NCBI RefSeq assembly: GCF_036057275.1
Contig: NZ_CP107945.1
Coordinates: 310,001 to 374,000 of the forward strand
DNA: 64,000 nt
Direction: 5' to 3'
Source of the DNA: Streptomyces sp. NBC_00390
GTDB taxonomy: Bacteria > Actinomycetota > Actinomycetes > Streptomycetales > Streptomycetaceae
Shown: piece after piece, positions 36,519-46,212 of the stretch
How the letters are laid out: every line of letters begins with the position of its first letter
How positions within the stretch are numbered: the stretch's first letter is position 1
Translations under genes and position numbers: made by a program
The notes under the pieces: generated by a model
Databases searched by the model: none
What the model saw: only the letters and a program-made list of their open reading frames with translations
Told to the model about the DNA's origin: nothing

Positions 36519-38399
36519 GTGGGAACCTACACCGAGAGCCGTCACCGGAGCCTCACCGATCCAGAAGGCTTCTGGTTGGAGGCGGCGCGGCTGGTCGACT
36601 GGACGGCGGCGCCGTCGCGTGCCCTCGACAGCAGTGGCGCGCCGTTCTACCGCTGGTTTCCGGACGGCGAGTTGAACACCTGCGCCAACGCACTGGACCG
36701 GCATGTTGCCGACGGAGCCGGCGAGCGCACGGCACTGATCTGGGACTCGGCGATGGTCCCGGGGAAGCGGTCGTTCACCTACCGCGAGCTGCGTGACGAG
36801 GTGGCACGTCTCGCCGGTGCGCTGACCGGACTGGGGGTCGGCAGGGGCGACCGGGTCGTCATCTACATGCCGATGGTTCCCGAGGCCGTGATGACAATGC
36901 TGGCCTGCGCCCGGATCGGCGCAGTGCACTCGGTGGTGTTCGGCGGGTTCGCGCCCAAGGAGCTCGCCACCCGGATCGAGGACGCCCGTCCCAAGTTGGT
37001 CGTCGCCGCCTCCTGCGGGCTGGAGCCCAACCGCGTGGTGGCCTACCAGCCGATCCTGGACGAGGCACTTGCGCTCAGCTCCCACCGGCCCGAGCACACC
37101 CTGATGCTCCAACGCGAGACACTCAAAGCCGATCTGGGCGCCGGCTATGTGGACTGGGCCGACGTCGTGCCCGGTGCGCAGCCCGTGGAGCCGGTCCCGG
37201 TCGCGGCCACCGATCCGCTCTACATCCTCTACACCTCCGGCACGACCGGCCGCCCCAAGGGTGTGCTGCGCAGCGCGGGCGGGCACGCGGTCGCGCTCGC
37301 CTGGTCCATGGGTGCTGTCTACGACATCCACGCCGGCGACGTCTTCTGGACCGTCTCGGATGTCGGCTGGGTCGTCGGCCACAGCTACATCGTCTATGGC
37401 CCGTTGCTGGTCGGCGCCACGACCGTGGTCTACGAGGGCAAGCCCGTCGGTACTCCTGACGCGGGCGCCTTCTGGCGGGTGGTCCAGGAGTACGGCGTGC
37501 AGGCGATTTTCACCGCGCCGACCGCGATCCGGGCGATCAAGAAGGCCGATCCGGACGCCGCGGAGCTCGCCAAGTACGACATCACCTCCCTGGCCTCTCT
37601 GTTCCTCGCCGGCGAACGTCTCGACCCGGAGACCTACCACTGGGCCTCGCAAGCTCTCGGCGTCCCGGTCACCGATCACTGGTGGCAGACCGAGACCGGC
37701 TGGGCGATCGCGGCCAACCCGCGTGGTCTGGAGGCGTTGCCCGTCAAGCCGGGCTCGGCCACGGTGCCTGTCCCCGGCTGGGACGTGCAGATCCTGGACG
37801 AGGACGGACGACCACTGCCGCCCGGCCGGGAGGGCGAGATCGCGATCCGGCTGCCGCTGCCCCCGGGGGCGCTCCAGACGTTGTGGGACGACGACGACCG
37901 GTTCGTGGAGTCCTACCTGAGCCGGTTCCCCGGCTACTACCACACCGGCGACTCGGGCTACTTCGACGACGACGGGTACCTCTTCGTCATGGGCCGTACC
38001 GACGACGTGATCAATGTCGCCGGACACCGCCTGTCGACCGGTGCCATCGAGGCCGCCCTGGCCACCCACCCCGCGGTCGCCGAATGCGCAGTGATCGGCA
38101 TCCCCGACAGTCTCAAGGGACATGTGCCCTACGGTCTCGTCGTCCTCAAGTCCGGCGCGGACCCGGCCCCGGAGCAGCTGCGCACCGAACTCGTTGCGGC
38201 CGTCCGGCGCGACGTCGGCCCCGTCGCGGCCTTCCGCGACGTCGCAATCGTCCTCGCACTGCCGAAGACCCGCTCCGGCAAGGTCCTCCGCAAGACGATG
38301 CGCGGCATCGCCGACGGCCGGGACGAGCCGGTCCCCGCGACGATCGAGGACGCCTCCGTGCTCGACGCACTGATCCCCCTCCTGCGCAACCGCCCTTGA
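36519..38399 (+). CDS. prpE: Propionate/acetate-CoA ligase (PrpE-type acyl-CoA synthetase)
   Basis: The product is 626 residues. GTG 36519 with AAGAGAG upstream is the best start; the open frame extends further left. The ACAS N-terminal block is GFWLEAARLVDW. AMP-binding motifs are YILYTSGTTGRPKGV and DHWWQTETGW, then YHTGDSGYFDDDGY and GRTDDVINVAGHRLST. Catalytic Lys588 sits in RSGKVLRKTM. The motif set and length fit the propionyl-CoA synthetase branch better than AcsA. It activates propionate or acetate through an acyl-adenylate, and could feed methyl-branched or polyketide precursor pools. No partner genes are adjacent. Confidence 0.85.
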   Translation: MGTYTESRHRSLTDPEGFWLEAARLVDWTAAPSRALDSSGAPFYRWFPDGELNTCANALDRHVADGAGERTALIWDSAMVPGKRSFTYRELRDEVARLAGALTGLGVGRGDRVVIYMPMVPEAVMTMLACARIGAVHSVVFGGFAPKELATRIEDARPKLVVAASCGLEPNRVVAYQPILDEALALSSHRPEHTLMLQRETLKADLGAGYVDWADVVPGAQPVEPVPVAATDPLYILYTSGTTGRPKGVLRSAGGHAVALAWSMGAVYDIHAGDVFWTVSDVGWVVGHSYIVYGPLLVGATTVVYEGKPVGTPDAGAFWRVVQEYGVQAIFTAPTAIRAIKKADPDAAELAKYDITSLASLFLAGERLDPETYHWASQALGVPVTDHWWQTETGWAIAANPRGLEALPVKPGSATVPVPGWDVQILDEDGRPLPPGREGEIAIRLPLPPGALQTLWDDDDRFVESYLSRFPGYYHTGDSGYFDDDGYLFVMGRTDDVINVAGHRLSTGAIEAALATHPAVAECAVIGIPDSLKGHVPYGLVVLKSGADPAPEQLRTELVAAVRRDVGPVAAFRDVAIVLALPKTRSGKVLRKTMRGIADGRDEPVPATIEDASVLDALIPLLRNRP

Positions 38400-38490
38400 G
38401 ACCACGCGGCGGGCAGAAAGATCCGAGGTCCGGTGTCAAACGCGAGGTGCGTACGTCGGTGCGCACCTCACCGCGAGCCGCTGCCCGGTA

Positions 38491-38524
38491 GGGGCTGGGC
38501 CCGTCGGCTGACGGGCCCAGCCCC
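38491..38524. terminator. Strong bidirectional hairpin terminator
   Basis: Perfect 15-bp arms (GGGGCTGGGCCCGTC and its complement) enclose the 4-base loop GGCT. It lies between the convergent acyl-CoA ligase and C-methyltransferase genes and can terminate both. Confidence 0.85.
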
Positions 38525-38540
38525 TTCGGCCGGCGGCCGG

Positions 38541-39437
38541 TCAGATGCGGTCAGCCGCAATCAGGAGGTACTGGAAGGAGCCGTCCTTATAGGAGTTGAT
38601 GAACGCCTCTTCGATGCCGGTGACCAGGGACGACGTGGCCCGCAGCTCCCAGTAGGGGAGGGTCGCAGCAGTCAGGTCGATGACGGTCTGCGGTACGAGA
38701 CGGTTGTCGGCCATGGCGCGCAGGTATTCCCGGCGGGAGTGGATGTTGCACTCGAAGTGCGCGTTGATCTGGGAAACCCACTTCGAGGGCTGTCCGTAAC
38801 GCGGGTTCCAGCAGCCGGTGATGGTCACGTAGCGGCCGCCGACCGCGAGGATGCGGGAGTGCTCGGCAAAGAGGTCGTGGAGGTCGACGTACATACTCGA
38901 CTCGTTGTTCCACGAGGCCGCGGCCTGCCCTGTCTCGAAGGGCGTGTCGAGCATGTTGCACACGCGGGCGTGAACATGGTCCTCCACGCCGAGTTCATGG
39001 GCGCGCCGGTTCGCGAAATCGGCCTGCTTGGCCGAGAGGGTGACACCCTCGACCTTGCATCCGAACCGCTGGTGGGCCATCACCATCGAACCACCCCGGC
39101 CGCAGCCGGCGTCCACGAGCATGTCGTCGTGCCCGATGGAGCCGAGGTGGTCCAGGAGGACTTCGGCCTGCGCCGACTCCAGGCGGTGGAGTTCGGCGAT
39201 CAGTTTTTTCTCGTACTCGCGGTCGCTTGCGTCCCCGAGGACGGCATGGTCGACGTCACCGATGCCGTAGTGATGGTGGTAGAGCCCGTCGACATCGCCG
39301 AGACGCAGGTTCACGGGCCTGGCCTCGTGATCCCAGTAACGGGCGATGTCCCCCTGGTAGGGCGACGCCGGAGCGGGAACGAACGCGGAGGTGCCGTTGA
39401 TGGTGGTGAGCTCGGTGCTGGTCACAGAGAACTCCAT
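38541..39437 (-). CDS. Geranyl diphosphate 2-C-methyltransferase
   Basis: The product is 298 residues. The SAM-binding motif is MLVDAGCGRGGSMVMAHQRF. Blocks YYGIGD-like YHHHYGIGDVDHAVL, WNNESSMYVDLHDLF and YWELRATSSLVTGIE are characteristic of the enzyme that methylates C2 of geranyl diphosphate in 2-methylisoborneol synthesis. ATG 39437 lies 3 bases after the synthase stop; GTG 39425 has a better-spaced GGAG and may be the real start. It is the last gene of the encapsulin operon. Confidence 0.93.
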   Translation of the reverse strand: MEFSVTSTELTTINGTSAFVPAPASPYQGDIARYWDHEARPVNLRLGDVDGLYHHHYGIGDVDHAVLGDASDREYEKKLIAELHRLESAQAEVLLDHLGSIGHDDMLVDAGCGRGGSMVMAHQRFGCKVEGVTLSAKQADFANRRAHELGVEDHVHARVCNMLDTPFETGQAAASWNNESSMYVDLHDLFAEHSRILAVGGRYVTITGCWNPRYGQPSKWVSQINAHFECNIHSRREYLRAMADNRLVPQTVIDLTAATLPYWELRATSSLVTGIEEAFINSYKDGSFQYLLIAADRI

Positions 39438-39440
39438 TTC

Positions 39441-40787
39441 TTACCAGAAATCGGGCAGGCTGTATCGATAGGTGTTGGTCTGGTGCCAGTAGTGGTTGCC
39501 GTCGACCCATACGGCCACTCCCCGGAGGAAGCGCAGCACGCTCGGGACGGGACAGGCGGCGGCCAGAGCAGCGGCTTCGGCTTCGAAGTCGTGCATGAGG
39601 TCGTTGTGGACCTCGACCGCCTTCAGGTAGGCATCCCGGTCGGCAATGCCCTCACGTTCGGCGATCACCACTGGCAGGTTCAGGTGCCGACCGGGGGCGG
39701 CGAGTTCCTTGGTGTACGAGTACAGGTCGTTGACGATGGTGCTGACGTTCCCGGCGAGCGCGAGAACGCGCTGCATGGCGGGCTGGGCATGCAGGTCCGC
39801 CGGCAGTTCGTAGCCGCCGACCGTGTCGGTGATGGTGGGGCAGGGCCGGAAGTTGTTGAACTGCCGCATCACCAGGTACTCCCACACCTCGGGCGTGTGG
39901 TCCGTCTGGGCCCAGGCACCCTCGGCGAGGTACCCCAGGTGCAGACGGGCCATGTCGTGCCGGAACCGGTCGGCCTGGGAGGGGGTGGCCTGTTGGACGA
40001 AGTACTGCATGGCGGAGTGGTAGGCGCGCCGCGGGGCGTCGGCGTGGAGCGACTGTGCCCACTGCGGCTGGTATTCCTTCGTGGTGTGAAGGGGGTCGAG
40101 GGCGGTGTGCGCCAGAAGAAGGCGTCCGCCGAGGCCGATGGGCGAACCTCCGTGGTCCTCGCAGTAGTAGTCGTCGACCGCGTTCTCGGCGACCATCAGC
40201 CGCGTAGCGATCATCAGGTGGTCGACGGTCGGAGCGTCCGGATGGCAGGCAACCATGTAGCGCCCGACGGAGAAGCCGTCGAACTGGCCCTCCCAATCCT
40301 CGGGATACAGCTCGACCTCGTCCACCGCCCAGTCCTTGATCCTGCGACCGACCTCCTCCACCCGCGCCGGATCAGGTTCCGGCACCGGGTGGTAATAGAG
40401 GCCCGGGATCGGTTTGCCCTCCACCGGTGCCTCTGGCGCCGGAGGCGCCGGCGACTCCTCGCGCGGGCCCGGATACAGACCCGACGTGCCGAGACCGGTG
40501 GGGCCGCGAAGGATCCGGTCCAGGGCCGGGCTCGGTTGCCTCGCCGCGGCAGCGCCCTCCCGCACGTGCGGAGCGATCAGGTCGCCACCCGGGGCGTTGT
40601 CGGGTACGGACACGGCTACGGGCACGGCCCCTGCGGCAGGTAGGGGAACGGAAGGCAGGGCGGGCAAGGCAGGCAGGGTGGCGGCAGCGGCTTCGACGCC
40701 AGTGGCGTGGGTGAGGGCATGCGGCCCGAAGCGGGCCGCAGCGGCAGGCAGGCTCGACTGCAGAGGGGAAAGCCCAGAATCGGGCAT
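39441..40787 (-). CDS. 2-methylisoborneol synthase (terpene cyclase)
   Basis: The product is 448 residues; ATG 40787 follows AAGGAG. Residues 1 to about 115 are low-complexity (Ala/Pro/Gly-rich) and predicted disordered; the class I terpene synthase fold follows. The metal-binding Asp-rich motif begins at D205 (DDYYCEDH) and the NSE-type motif is N353-E361 (NDLYSYTKE). It cyclises 2-methyl-geranyl diphosphate to the earthy odorant 2-methylisoborneol. In family 2B encapsulin systems the disordered N-terminus of such synthases is known to direct loading into the shell, which suits the gene just upstream. Confidence 0.94.
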   Translation of the reverse strand: MPDSGLSPLQSSLPAAAARFGPHALTHATGVEAAAATLPALPALPSVPLPAAGAVPVAVSVPDNAPGGDLIAPHVREGAAAARQPSPALDRILRGPTGLGTSGLYPGPREESPAPPAPEAPVEGKPIPGLYYHPVPEPDPARVEEVGRRIKDWAVDEVELYPEDWEGQFDGFSVGRYMVACHPDAPTVDHLMIATRLMVAENAVDDYYCEDHGGSPIGLGGRLLLAHTALDPLHTTKEYQPQWAQSLHADAPRRAYHSAMQYFVQQATPSQADRFRHDMARLHLGYLAEGAWAQTDHTPEVWEYLVMRQFNNFRPCPTITDTVGGYELPADLHAQPAMQRVLALAGNVSTIVNDLYSYTKELAAPGRHLNLPVVIAEREGIADRDAYLKAVEVHNDLMHDFEAEAAALAAACPVPSVLRFLRGVAVWVDGNHYWHQTNTYRYSLPDFW

Positions 40788-40874
40788 CCGTAGCTCCTTG
40801 GTGAGGTGGGTGGGCTGTCCCGGATCCCGGACGTGCTCGCCCGGCCCGGGAAGGTGCGGGCTGTCGTGGTGGGC

Positions 40875-42287
40875 CTAGTTGAGCCTGCGGCCGATCTGCA
40901 CGTTCTCCAGCACGCCGAGTGCGTTGGAGACCAGGATGGCGGCGGAGTAGTAGGTGGTGACCAGGTACGAGATGATCGCCTGCTCGCTGACGCCCGTGCA
41001 GCGCACCGACAGGCCCGGCTCGTACTCCTCCGGCAGGCCGGTCTGACGCAGACCGATGACGCCCTGGTTGTTCTCGCCGGTTCGCATGGCGAGGATCGAG
41101 CTGGTGCCCTCCTTGCTGATGGGGATCTTGTTGCAGGGCAGGATCGGGACCCCGCGCCAGGCGGGGACCCGCTGCCCGCCGAGGTCGACGTTGCCCGGGT
41201 AGATGCCCCGGGCGTTCAGCTCACGCCCGATCGCAGCGATCGTCCTGGGGTGAGCGAGGAAGAGCTTGGTGCCGCGGCGGCGGCAGAGCAGCTCGTCGAG
41301 GTCGTCCGGGGTGGGCGGGCCGGAGTGGGGCTGGATCCGCTGCTTGAAGTCGGCGTTGTGGAGCAGGCCGAACTCCCGGTTGTTGATCAGCTCGTGCTCC
41401 TGGCGCTCGCGCAGCGCCTCGATCGTGAGCCTGAGCTGCTCCTCGGTCTGGTTCATCGGCCCGTTGTAAAGGTCGGCGACCCTCGTGTGGACCCGCAGAA
41501 CGGTCTGCGCGACGGAGAGCTCGTACTCGCGCGGCTTGAGCTCGTAGTCGACGAAGGCGCCCGGCAGCGCGACTTCGCCGGTATGGCCGGCCGACATCGC
41601 GATCTCGGCCTCGCCGTGACGGTTCTGCCGCTGCAGGGAAAGCGAGCTGAACCGGCGGATGTGGGCCTGGAGGCTCGGCGCCGAGGACAGCACGGCGGCG
41701 AAGTCACCGCGGGACAAGGTGAGCAGGGTGCCGGAGGTCTCGGCGGTGGCGGTGCAGTCCCATCTGGCGTCGGCGTCCAGAAGGGCGTTCTCACCGAACC
41801 GGTCACCGTCGGCGAGTACGGCGACGGCGGCCTCGTCGCCGTACTTGCCGACGGAGGTCTGGTTGATCCGGCCATGGGCGATCAGATGGATCTGTTCGGC
41901 AGGGGTACCGCGCTCCGCCAACACCTCGCCGGCGCGAAAGTCGCGCTGGACACACCTGTCGGCGATCGCGGTCAACACCTCCACGTCTTCGAAGCCGCGG
42001 AGCACGGCCAGTTCGCCCAGCTCGCGAGGGATCACCCGGACGTCGGCACCGTCCTGGACGAATTCGATTCGCCCGTCGCCGACGGTGTAGCTCAGCCGGC
42101 GGTTCACCCGGTAGGCGCCGCCCTTGGTCTCCACCCAGGGGAGCATCCGCAGCAGCCAGCGAGAGGTGATCTCCTGCATCTGGGGTGCGGACTTGGTCGT
42201 GGTGGCAAGGTTGCGGGCAGCCGCAGTGCTCAGGCTGGACTGCCGGGGTGGCTCCAACTGTGCTTCCGGGCCGGTCTCAACGGTCAT
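40875..42287 (-). CDS. Family 2B encapsulin shell protein with cNMP-binding domain
   Basis: The product is 470 residues, ATG 42287 after AAGGAG; a longer open frame upstream is unlikely. The N-terminal arm and first HK97-fold segment (about 1-90) are followed by an inserted cyclic-nucleotide-binding-like domain (about 95-215: [31 protein letters not shown]). The rest of the HK97 capsid fold follows ([46 protein letters not shown]). This matches EshA-like proteins, now classed as family 2B encapsulins. It should self-assemble into a protein nanocompartment holding the terpene cyclase encoded next. Whether a ligand occupies the cNMP fold is unknown. Confidence 0.92.
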   Translation of the reverse strand: MTVETGPEAQLEPPRQSSLSTAAARNLATTTKSAPQMQEITSRWLLRMLPWVETKGGAYRVNRRLSYTVGDGRIEFVQDGADVRVIPRELGELAVLRGFEDVEVLTAIADRCVQRDFRAGEVLAERGTPAEQIHLIAHGRINQTSVGKYGDEAAVAVLADGDRFGENALLDADARWDCTATAETSGTLLTLSRGDFAAVLSSAPSLQAHIRRFSSLSLQRQNRHGEAEIAMSAGHTGEVALPGAFVDYELKPREYELSVAQTVLRVHTRVADLYNGPMNQTEEQLRLTIEALRERQEHELINNREFGLLHNADFKQRIQPHSGPPTPDDLDELLCRRRGTKLFLAHPRTIAAIGRELNARGIYPGNVDLGGQRVPAWRGVPILPCNKIPISKEGTSSILAMRTGENNQGVIGLRQTGLPEEYEPGLSVRCTGVSEQAIISYLVTTYYSAAILVSNALGVLENVQIGRRLN

Positions 42288-43438
42288 CGGGCGAGCTCTC
42301 CTTCGCAAGGCTGGTGATCGGCGTCGTACGCGCACGCCAACCGGTGAAAGAGGAAAAAGAAGGTCAATCTCTGGGAATCCGTCCGGATCCCGGTGAACAG
42401 TAACGGCCGAAATGACCAGGTCACCCCATGAGACCGTGGGCATTACCTCGATGAAGTGACCTTGCTCCGCACGGGGTTTATCCGGACGACCGACAACATC
42501 TGAGCCACCCGACCGAGAGCCGCCCGGTGCGCGGAGCGGCGGGCCGTCCGTCCCCCTTTCGGCACCCACAGCCAGATCTGACGATCCATCAAGGGGCGAT
42601 CAAGGGCACGGGGAGGCCAACGCGCAGGCCACTGCGGGGGAAGATGACCCTCAACTCCGGGGCCGACGCCGGCCCGGGCATCAGGCGGTCGCCCGGCATG
42701 GTCCGCGACGACAGAAACGCCGCCCACGGCTCCCAGGCAGAAATGAATCCGGCCAGGTTCGCCGCCGATATCGGCCCCTGTGGCCGCCACACCGCCTACC
42801 GGCCCACCGACATCTCGGACGAGGCAGAGCTCGAGCCGCCAGGGGCGTCGGGTCGATCTTGGGCCGGAGTGGGTTCGGGTCGCCCGCTGGTCACTCGGAT
42901 GAGCAGAGGCGCCGTTGCTGGGCGCAGATTCTGACCCGGCTCGATGAGTACGAGGCAGGTCAGGTATGCCTCGACGGTCCGGCATTGGCGATCGAGGAGC
43001 CGGCGGATCAGCAGACTCTGATCGCGATCCACAGCGTGACGTGGCGTACGAGTTCGCCGCAGGTCTGGAGGTGCGGCATGACCTGCGGCACAGCCCTTGG
43101 CTCCCGGTCGAGTCCGCCTTCGTGCAAGCGCATCAACCACTGATCGACGACGCCCCGGCTGCTGCCGCCGGACGCCGCGCCGATGGGCCCCGGCGGTGAC
43201 CGTCCCGGTCAATCTCATGAGCTTCCTCGCCTGCCTGGGCCCTGCCATCGCCGGCGGCTCGCCTGGATCACCGTGCGAGCCACAGCACGGACCAGTCACG
43301 GGCCACCTTGCTACGAAGCACCTCCGTGCGTCGTCCCGGCAGGTCAACGGGCGTGCCTCCCGTGTACCGCCGGCAGAGAGAACCTGCTCATCTCTTGCTC
43401 ACCGAAGAGTCGCGGCTTCTTCCGGGCACACGGGTAGC
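42288..43438. other. 1.15-kb region without a recognised gene
   Basis: Several overlapping open frames exist on both strands, but none shows a convincing start, family motif or consistent codon pattern. The first ~200 bases upstream of 42287 are less GC-rich and must hold the encapsulin promoter. The remainder is probably decayed coding DNA, though I cannot say of what. Confidence 0.4.
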
Positions 43439-43474
43439 GGCGCCTGAACCGGACTTCTGCCCGGTTCAGGCGCC
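43439..43474. terminator. Hairpin terminator downstream of the beta-helix gene
   Basis: Perfect 14-bp arms GGCGCCTGAACCGG and CCGGTTCAGGCGCC enclose an 8-base loop. It lies 124 bases after the stop of the minus-strand gene that ends at 43598. Confidence 0.75.
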
Positions 43475-43597
43475 TCCAACTCGGCCCGCCGACAGCGGGG
43501 TCCCGGCTACGGCGGCGCCTACGTCAGATGGAGGCGTCCACCAGGCCTCACCGGGCACACAGCTGACGCGCCGAGTCGCCGGCGTCCCGTCATCGCG

Positions 43598-44839
43598 TCA
43601 CGGTGCGTGCTCGAAGGCGCCCATGTCACAGGCCAGGCCCTGCGGACGCGTGATGCCTCGCTGGTCAGTGGCGGGGCAGCCGTCGTCGGCCGCGTCGACG
43701 GCCGGGCTGCCCGGCAGCAGTGCCACGGTGTCCGTGGGCCCGCCGTGGTCACCGAGGGGAGCGAGGCCGGGAGACCGGCGTGGAAGGTCACCCTCGGCGT
43801 CGAGGTGGCAACTGTTGCCGCTGTCGAGGTTGTTGCCCAGCGAGTCGACGGTGGCGAAGACGTTCTTGCAGTCGCTGGTGGTGGTGCCGACGGTGTTGCC
43901 GGCAATGATGGTGTTCTGCAGAGAGAGGTGGCCCAGCGGCAGGTTGACGATGTCGGTGACCGGCTGAGGCAGGCTGTCCAGGTAGGCGGGGGCGATGTTG
44001 ATCCCGCCGCCGCCGTCGGTCGCGCTGTTCCCGGTGATCGTGGAGTTGCGGATCTGGACCAGCCCGGTTCCGCGTATGTCGATGCCGCCGCCGTAGCCCG
44101 CGAGGCTGCCCGGGCGATCCCAGTCGTCGGTCACCCGGTTGTCCGCAATCGTCGAATTGACCACGGTGCCGGTGTCGTCGAACCGGATACCTCCGGCCTC
44201 ACCCGCCGTGTTGCGGCTGACGGTGCTGTCGATCAGCGTCAGGTGGGAGTCGGGGATGTTGAAGATCCCTCCTCCGTATCCGGCGGAGTTCCCCGTTACC
44301 GTCACCCGGCGCAGCGTCATGTTCTTGCCGTTGGCAATGCCGCCTCCGCCGGGGTCGGTGAAGGGCACTTCCCGCTGCTTGGCGTCTCCGCCCGTGATGG
44401 TGAGGTCGGACAGCGACGTGTCGGCGCCCATGCGGAAGACCCGGTCGATGCCGCCTGCGTCGATGACGGTCCCCCGCGCCCCGTCCCCCTGGATGGTGGT
44501 CGGCTCGAGGATGTTCAGATCACCTGTGGTCGGGTCGGCGGTGCGCCCGTTCAGCAGGTCGGGGTTGGGGGGAATGGTCAGCCGGTAGTGGCCGGCGGGT
44601 AACGCGATCGTGCTGCCGGGCCGGGCGTTTGCGGCCATGACCGCCGCGCGCAGGGTGCAGGCTCCTGTGGCGGTGCGACAGAGGCCGTCCGACGGGTCTG
44701 CGTCCACTGCGTCGGCCGTGGAGTCGACCGTGAGATGCGCGGCCGCCGGCAGTGCCTGGGCAGGGGACGGGGCGACGACGGCCACTGCTGAGGCCAGCGA
44801 CAAGGCGGTGAGTGCGGGAAAGGCGGTCCGAATTCTCAA
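43598..44839 (-). CDS. Secreted right-handed beta-helix protein with CSLREA region
   Basis: The product is 413 residues from TTG 44839, which has GGAGAG just upstream and begins a signal peptide (LRIRTAFPALTALSLASAVA ... AQA). Other in-frame starts extend into sequence with no secretion signal. The CSLREA domain reads VDSTADAVDADPSDGLCRT then CTLRAAVMAANA. About ten parallel beta-helix coils follow (repeated NSTITGNSA-like, GGGIFNIPDSHL units) and a choice-of-anchor-like end (GSPAVDAADDGCPATDQRG). It is a secreted or surface-attached adhesin/polysaccharide-related protein; no catalytic residues are evident. Confidence 0.84.
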   Translation of the reverse strand: MRIRTAFPALTALSLASAVAVVAPSPAQALPAAAHLTVDSTADAVDADPSDGLCRTATGACTLRAAVMAANARPGSTIALPAGHYRLTIPPNPDLLNGRTADPTTGDLNILEPTTIQGDGARGTVIDAGGIDRVFRMGADTSLSDLTITGGDAKQREVPFTDPGGGGIANGKNMTLRRVTVTGNSAGYGGGIFNIPDSHLTLIDSTVSRNTAGEAGGIRFDDTGTVVNSTIADNRVTDDWDRPGSLAGYGGGIDIRGTGLVQIRNSTITGNSATDGGGGINIAPAYLDSLPQPVTDIVNLPLGHLSLQNTIIAGNTVGTTTSDCKNVFATVDSLGNNLDSGNSCHLDAEGDLPRRSPGLAPLGDHGGPTDTVALLPGSPAVDAADDGCPATDQRGITRPQGLACDMGAFEHAP

Positions 44840-44955
44840 GTGACTCTCCAGGGTTCGGCCGGCCGGGGCCGGTGCGACTGATGAGGTCTTGGCGTCTTGA
44901 CTGCGGTGGTACGCGGAAGTGCCGTGTGCGGGAACGCCGCGTGGTCCTCCGTGCC

Positions 44956-46212
44956 TCACCGCCCGGCGACGTGGGGGCGGTCGTCACGATCGGGCGGGAG
45001 CGCCGTCGGTGTGAAGGTGACGGGCAGAGTGGCCAATCCTCGGATGACGCTGGGACGCCGGCGCACGGCCTCCTCGTCCACGGCGAGGGCCAGAGCGGGC
45101 AGGCGGCGCAGAAGCGTACCGATCGCGATCTGGCCCTCGAGGCGGGCAAGCGCCGCGCCCAGGCAATAGTGGAGGCCGTGCCCGAGGGCGAGGTGCGGGT
45201 TGTGTGCGCGGGCGATGTCCAGGACGTCCGGCCGGTCGAACCGCCCCGGGTCCCGGTTGGCCGCGCCGGTGGAGAGCACCACCGTCTCACCTGCGGCGAC
45301 GGCGGTGCCCGCCAGGTTCAGATCCTCGCGGGCGTAGCGTACGACGCCGAGCATGACCGGCCCGTCGTAGCGGAGGAACTCCTCGACCGCGGACGGCAGC
45401 AGGGCCGGTTCCCGGCGAAGTCGGTCCAGTTGGCCGGGATGGAGGAGGAGCAGCAGGGTGCCGGTGCCGATGAGGCTGACGGTGGTCTCGTGGCCTGCGA
45501 CGAGCAGCAGGACCGCGGTGCCGACCAGTTCCGCGTCCGACAGCCGGTTCTCCTCACCGGCGGCGGCGAGTGCGGTGAGCAGGTCGTCGGCGGGTTCGGC
45601 GCGTTTGCGCGCCACGAGACCGGCGAGGTACCCGCCGAGGTCGGCCCGGGCCTGCTCGGCTGCGGCGGCCGCTGCCGGGGCCACCGGCGGGGTGAGCATG
45701 TCGGTCGACCATCGCCCGAACTGCCCGCGGTCCTCGAAGGGTACGCCGAGCAGTTCACATATGACCGCGACCGGGAGCGGGAGGGCGAAGTCGGCGACCA
45801 GGTCGGCCCGGCCGAGTGGGGCCACTTCGTCGATGAGAGCGTCGGCGATCTGCTGCACCCGCGGCCGTAACGCCGCCACTCGCCGAGGGGTGAAGGCGCG
45901 CGAGAGCAGTTGGCGGAGCCGCGTATGGTCGGGCGGGTCCGTGGTGAGCATGCTCGGCGGCCGCCGCCCGTCTCCGCCTGGTCGGGCGGACAGCGACGCG
46001 GCACTGCCGGGAGTGCGTGGGTCGCTGCTCAGTGAGGGGTGTGCAACGGCGGCCATCACGTCGTCGTAGCGTGTGACCATCCAGGCGTGCCCGCCACCTC
46101 GCAGTTCGACACGCTGCACCGGTCCAGCTCGGCGCAGCCGGTCCAACCAGGGGTAGGCATCCCGCCGTTGTTCGATGTCGGCAGGGAGCTGATGGATGAT
46201 GAGATCGCTCAC
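44956..46212 (-). CDS. Cytochrome P450
   Basis: The product is 418 residues. The I-helix oxygen-binding motif is LLLVAGHETT, ExxR lies in VEEFLRYDGP, and the heme-binding Cys is in LALGHGLHYCLGAALARLE. Most bacterial P450s have Phe at the first place (FGxGxHxCxG); here it is Leu. The CYP107-like pattern (LLTTDPPDHTRLRQLL block) suggests a macrolide/secondary-metabolite hydroxylase branch, but no ferredoxin or biosynthetic partner lies beside it. The substrate is unknown. Confidence 0.88.
   Translation of the reverse strand: MSDLIIHQLPADIEQRRDAYPWLDRLRRAGPVQRVELRGGGHAWMVTRYDDVMAAVAHPSLSSDPRTPGSAASLSARPGGDGRRPPSMLTTDPPDHTRLRQLLSRAFTPRRVAALRPRVQQIADALIDEVAPLGRADLVADFALPLPVAVICELLGVPFEDRGQFGRWSTDMLTPPVAPAAAAAAEQARADLGGYLAGLVARKRAEPADDLLTALAAAGEENRLSDAELVGTAVLLLVAGHETTVSLIGTGTLLLLLHPGQLDRLRREPALLPSAVEEFLRYDGPVMLGVVRYAREDLNLAGTAVAAGETVVLSTGAANRDPGRFDRPDVLDIARAHNPHLALGHGLHYCLGAALARLEGQIAIGTLLRRLPALALAVDEEAVRRRPSVIRGLATLPVTFTPTALPPDRDDRPHVAGR

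Noticed and set aside
38433..40643. 736-codon plus-strand frame opposite the methyltransferase and terpene synthase
   Set aside because: Antisense shadow; the minus-strand proteins are unambiguous.
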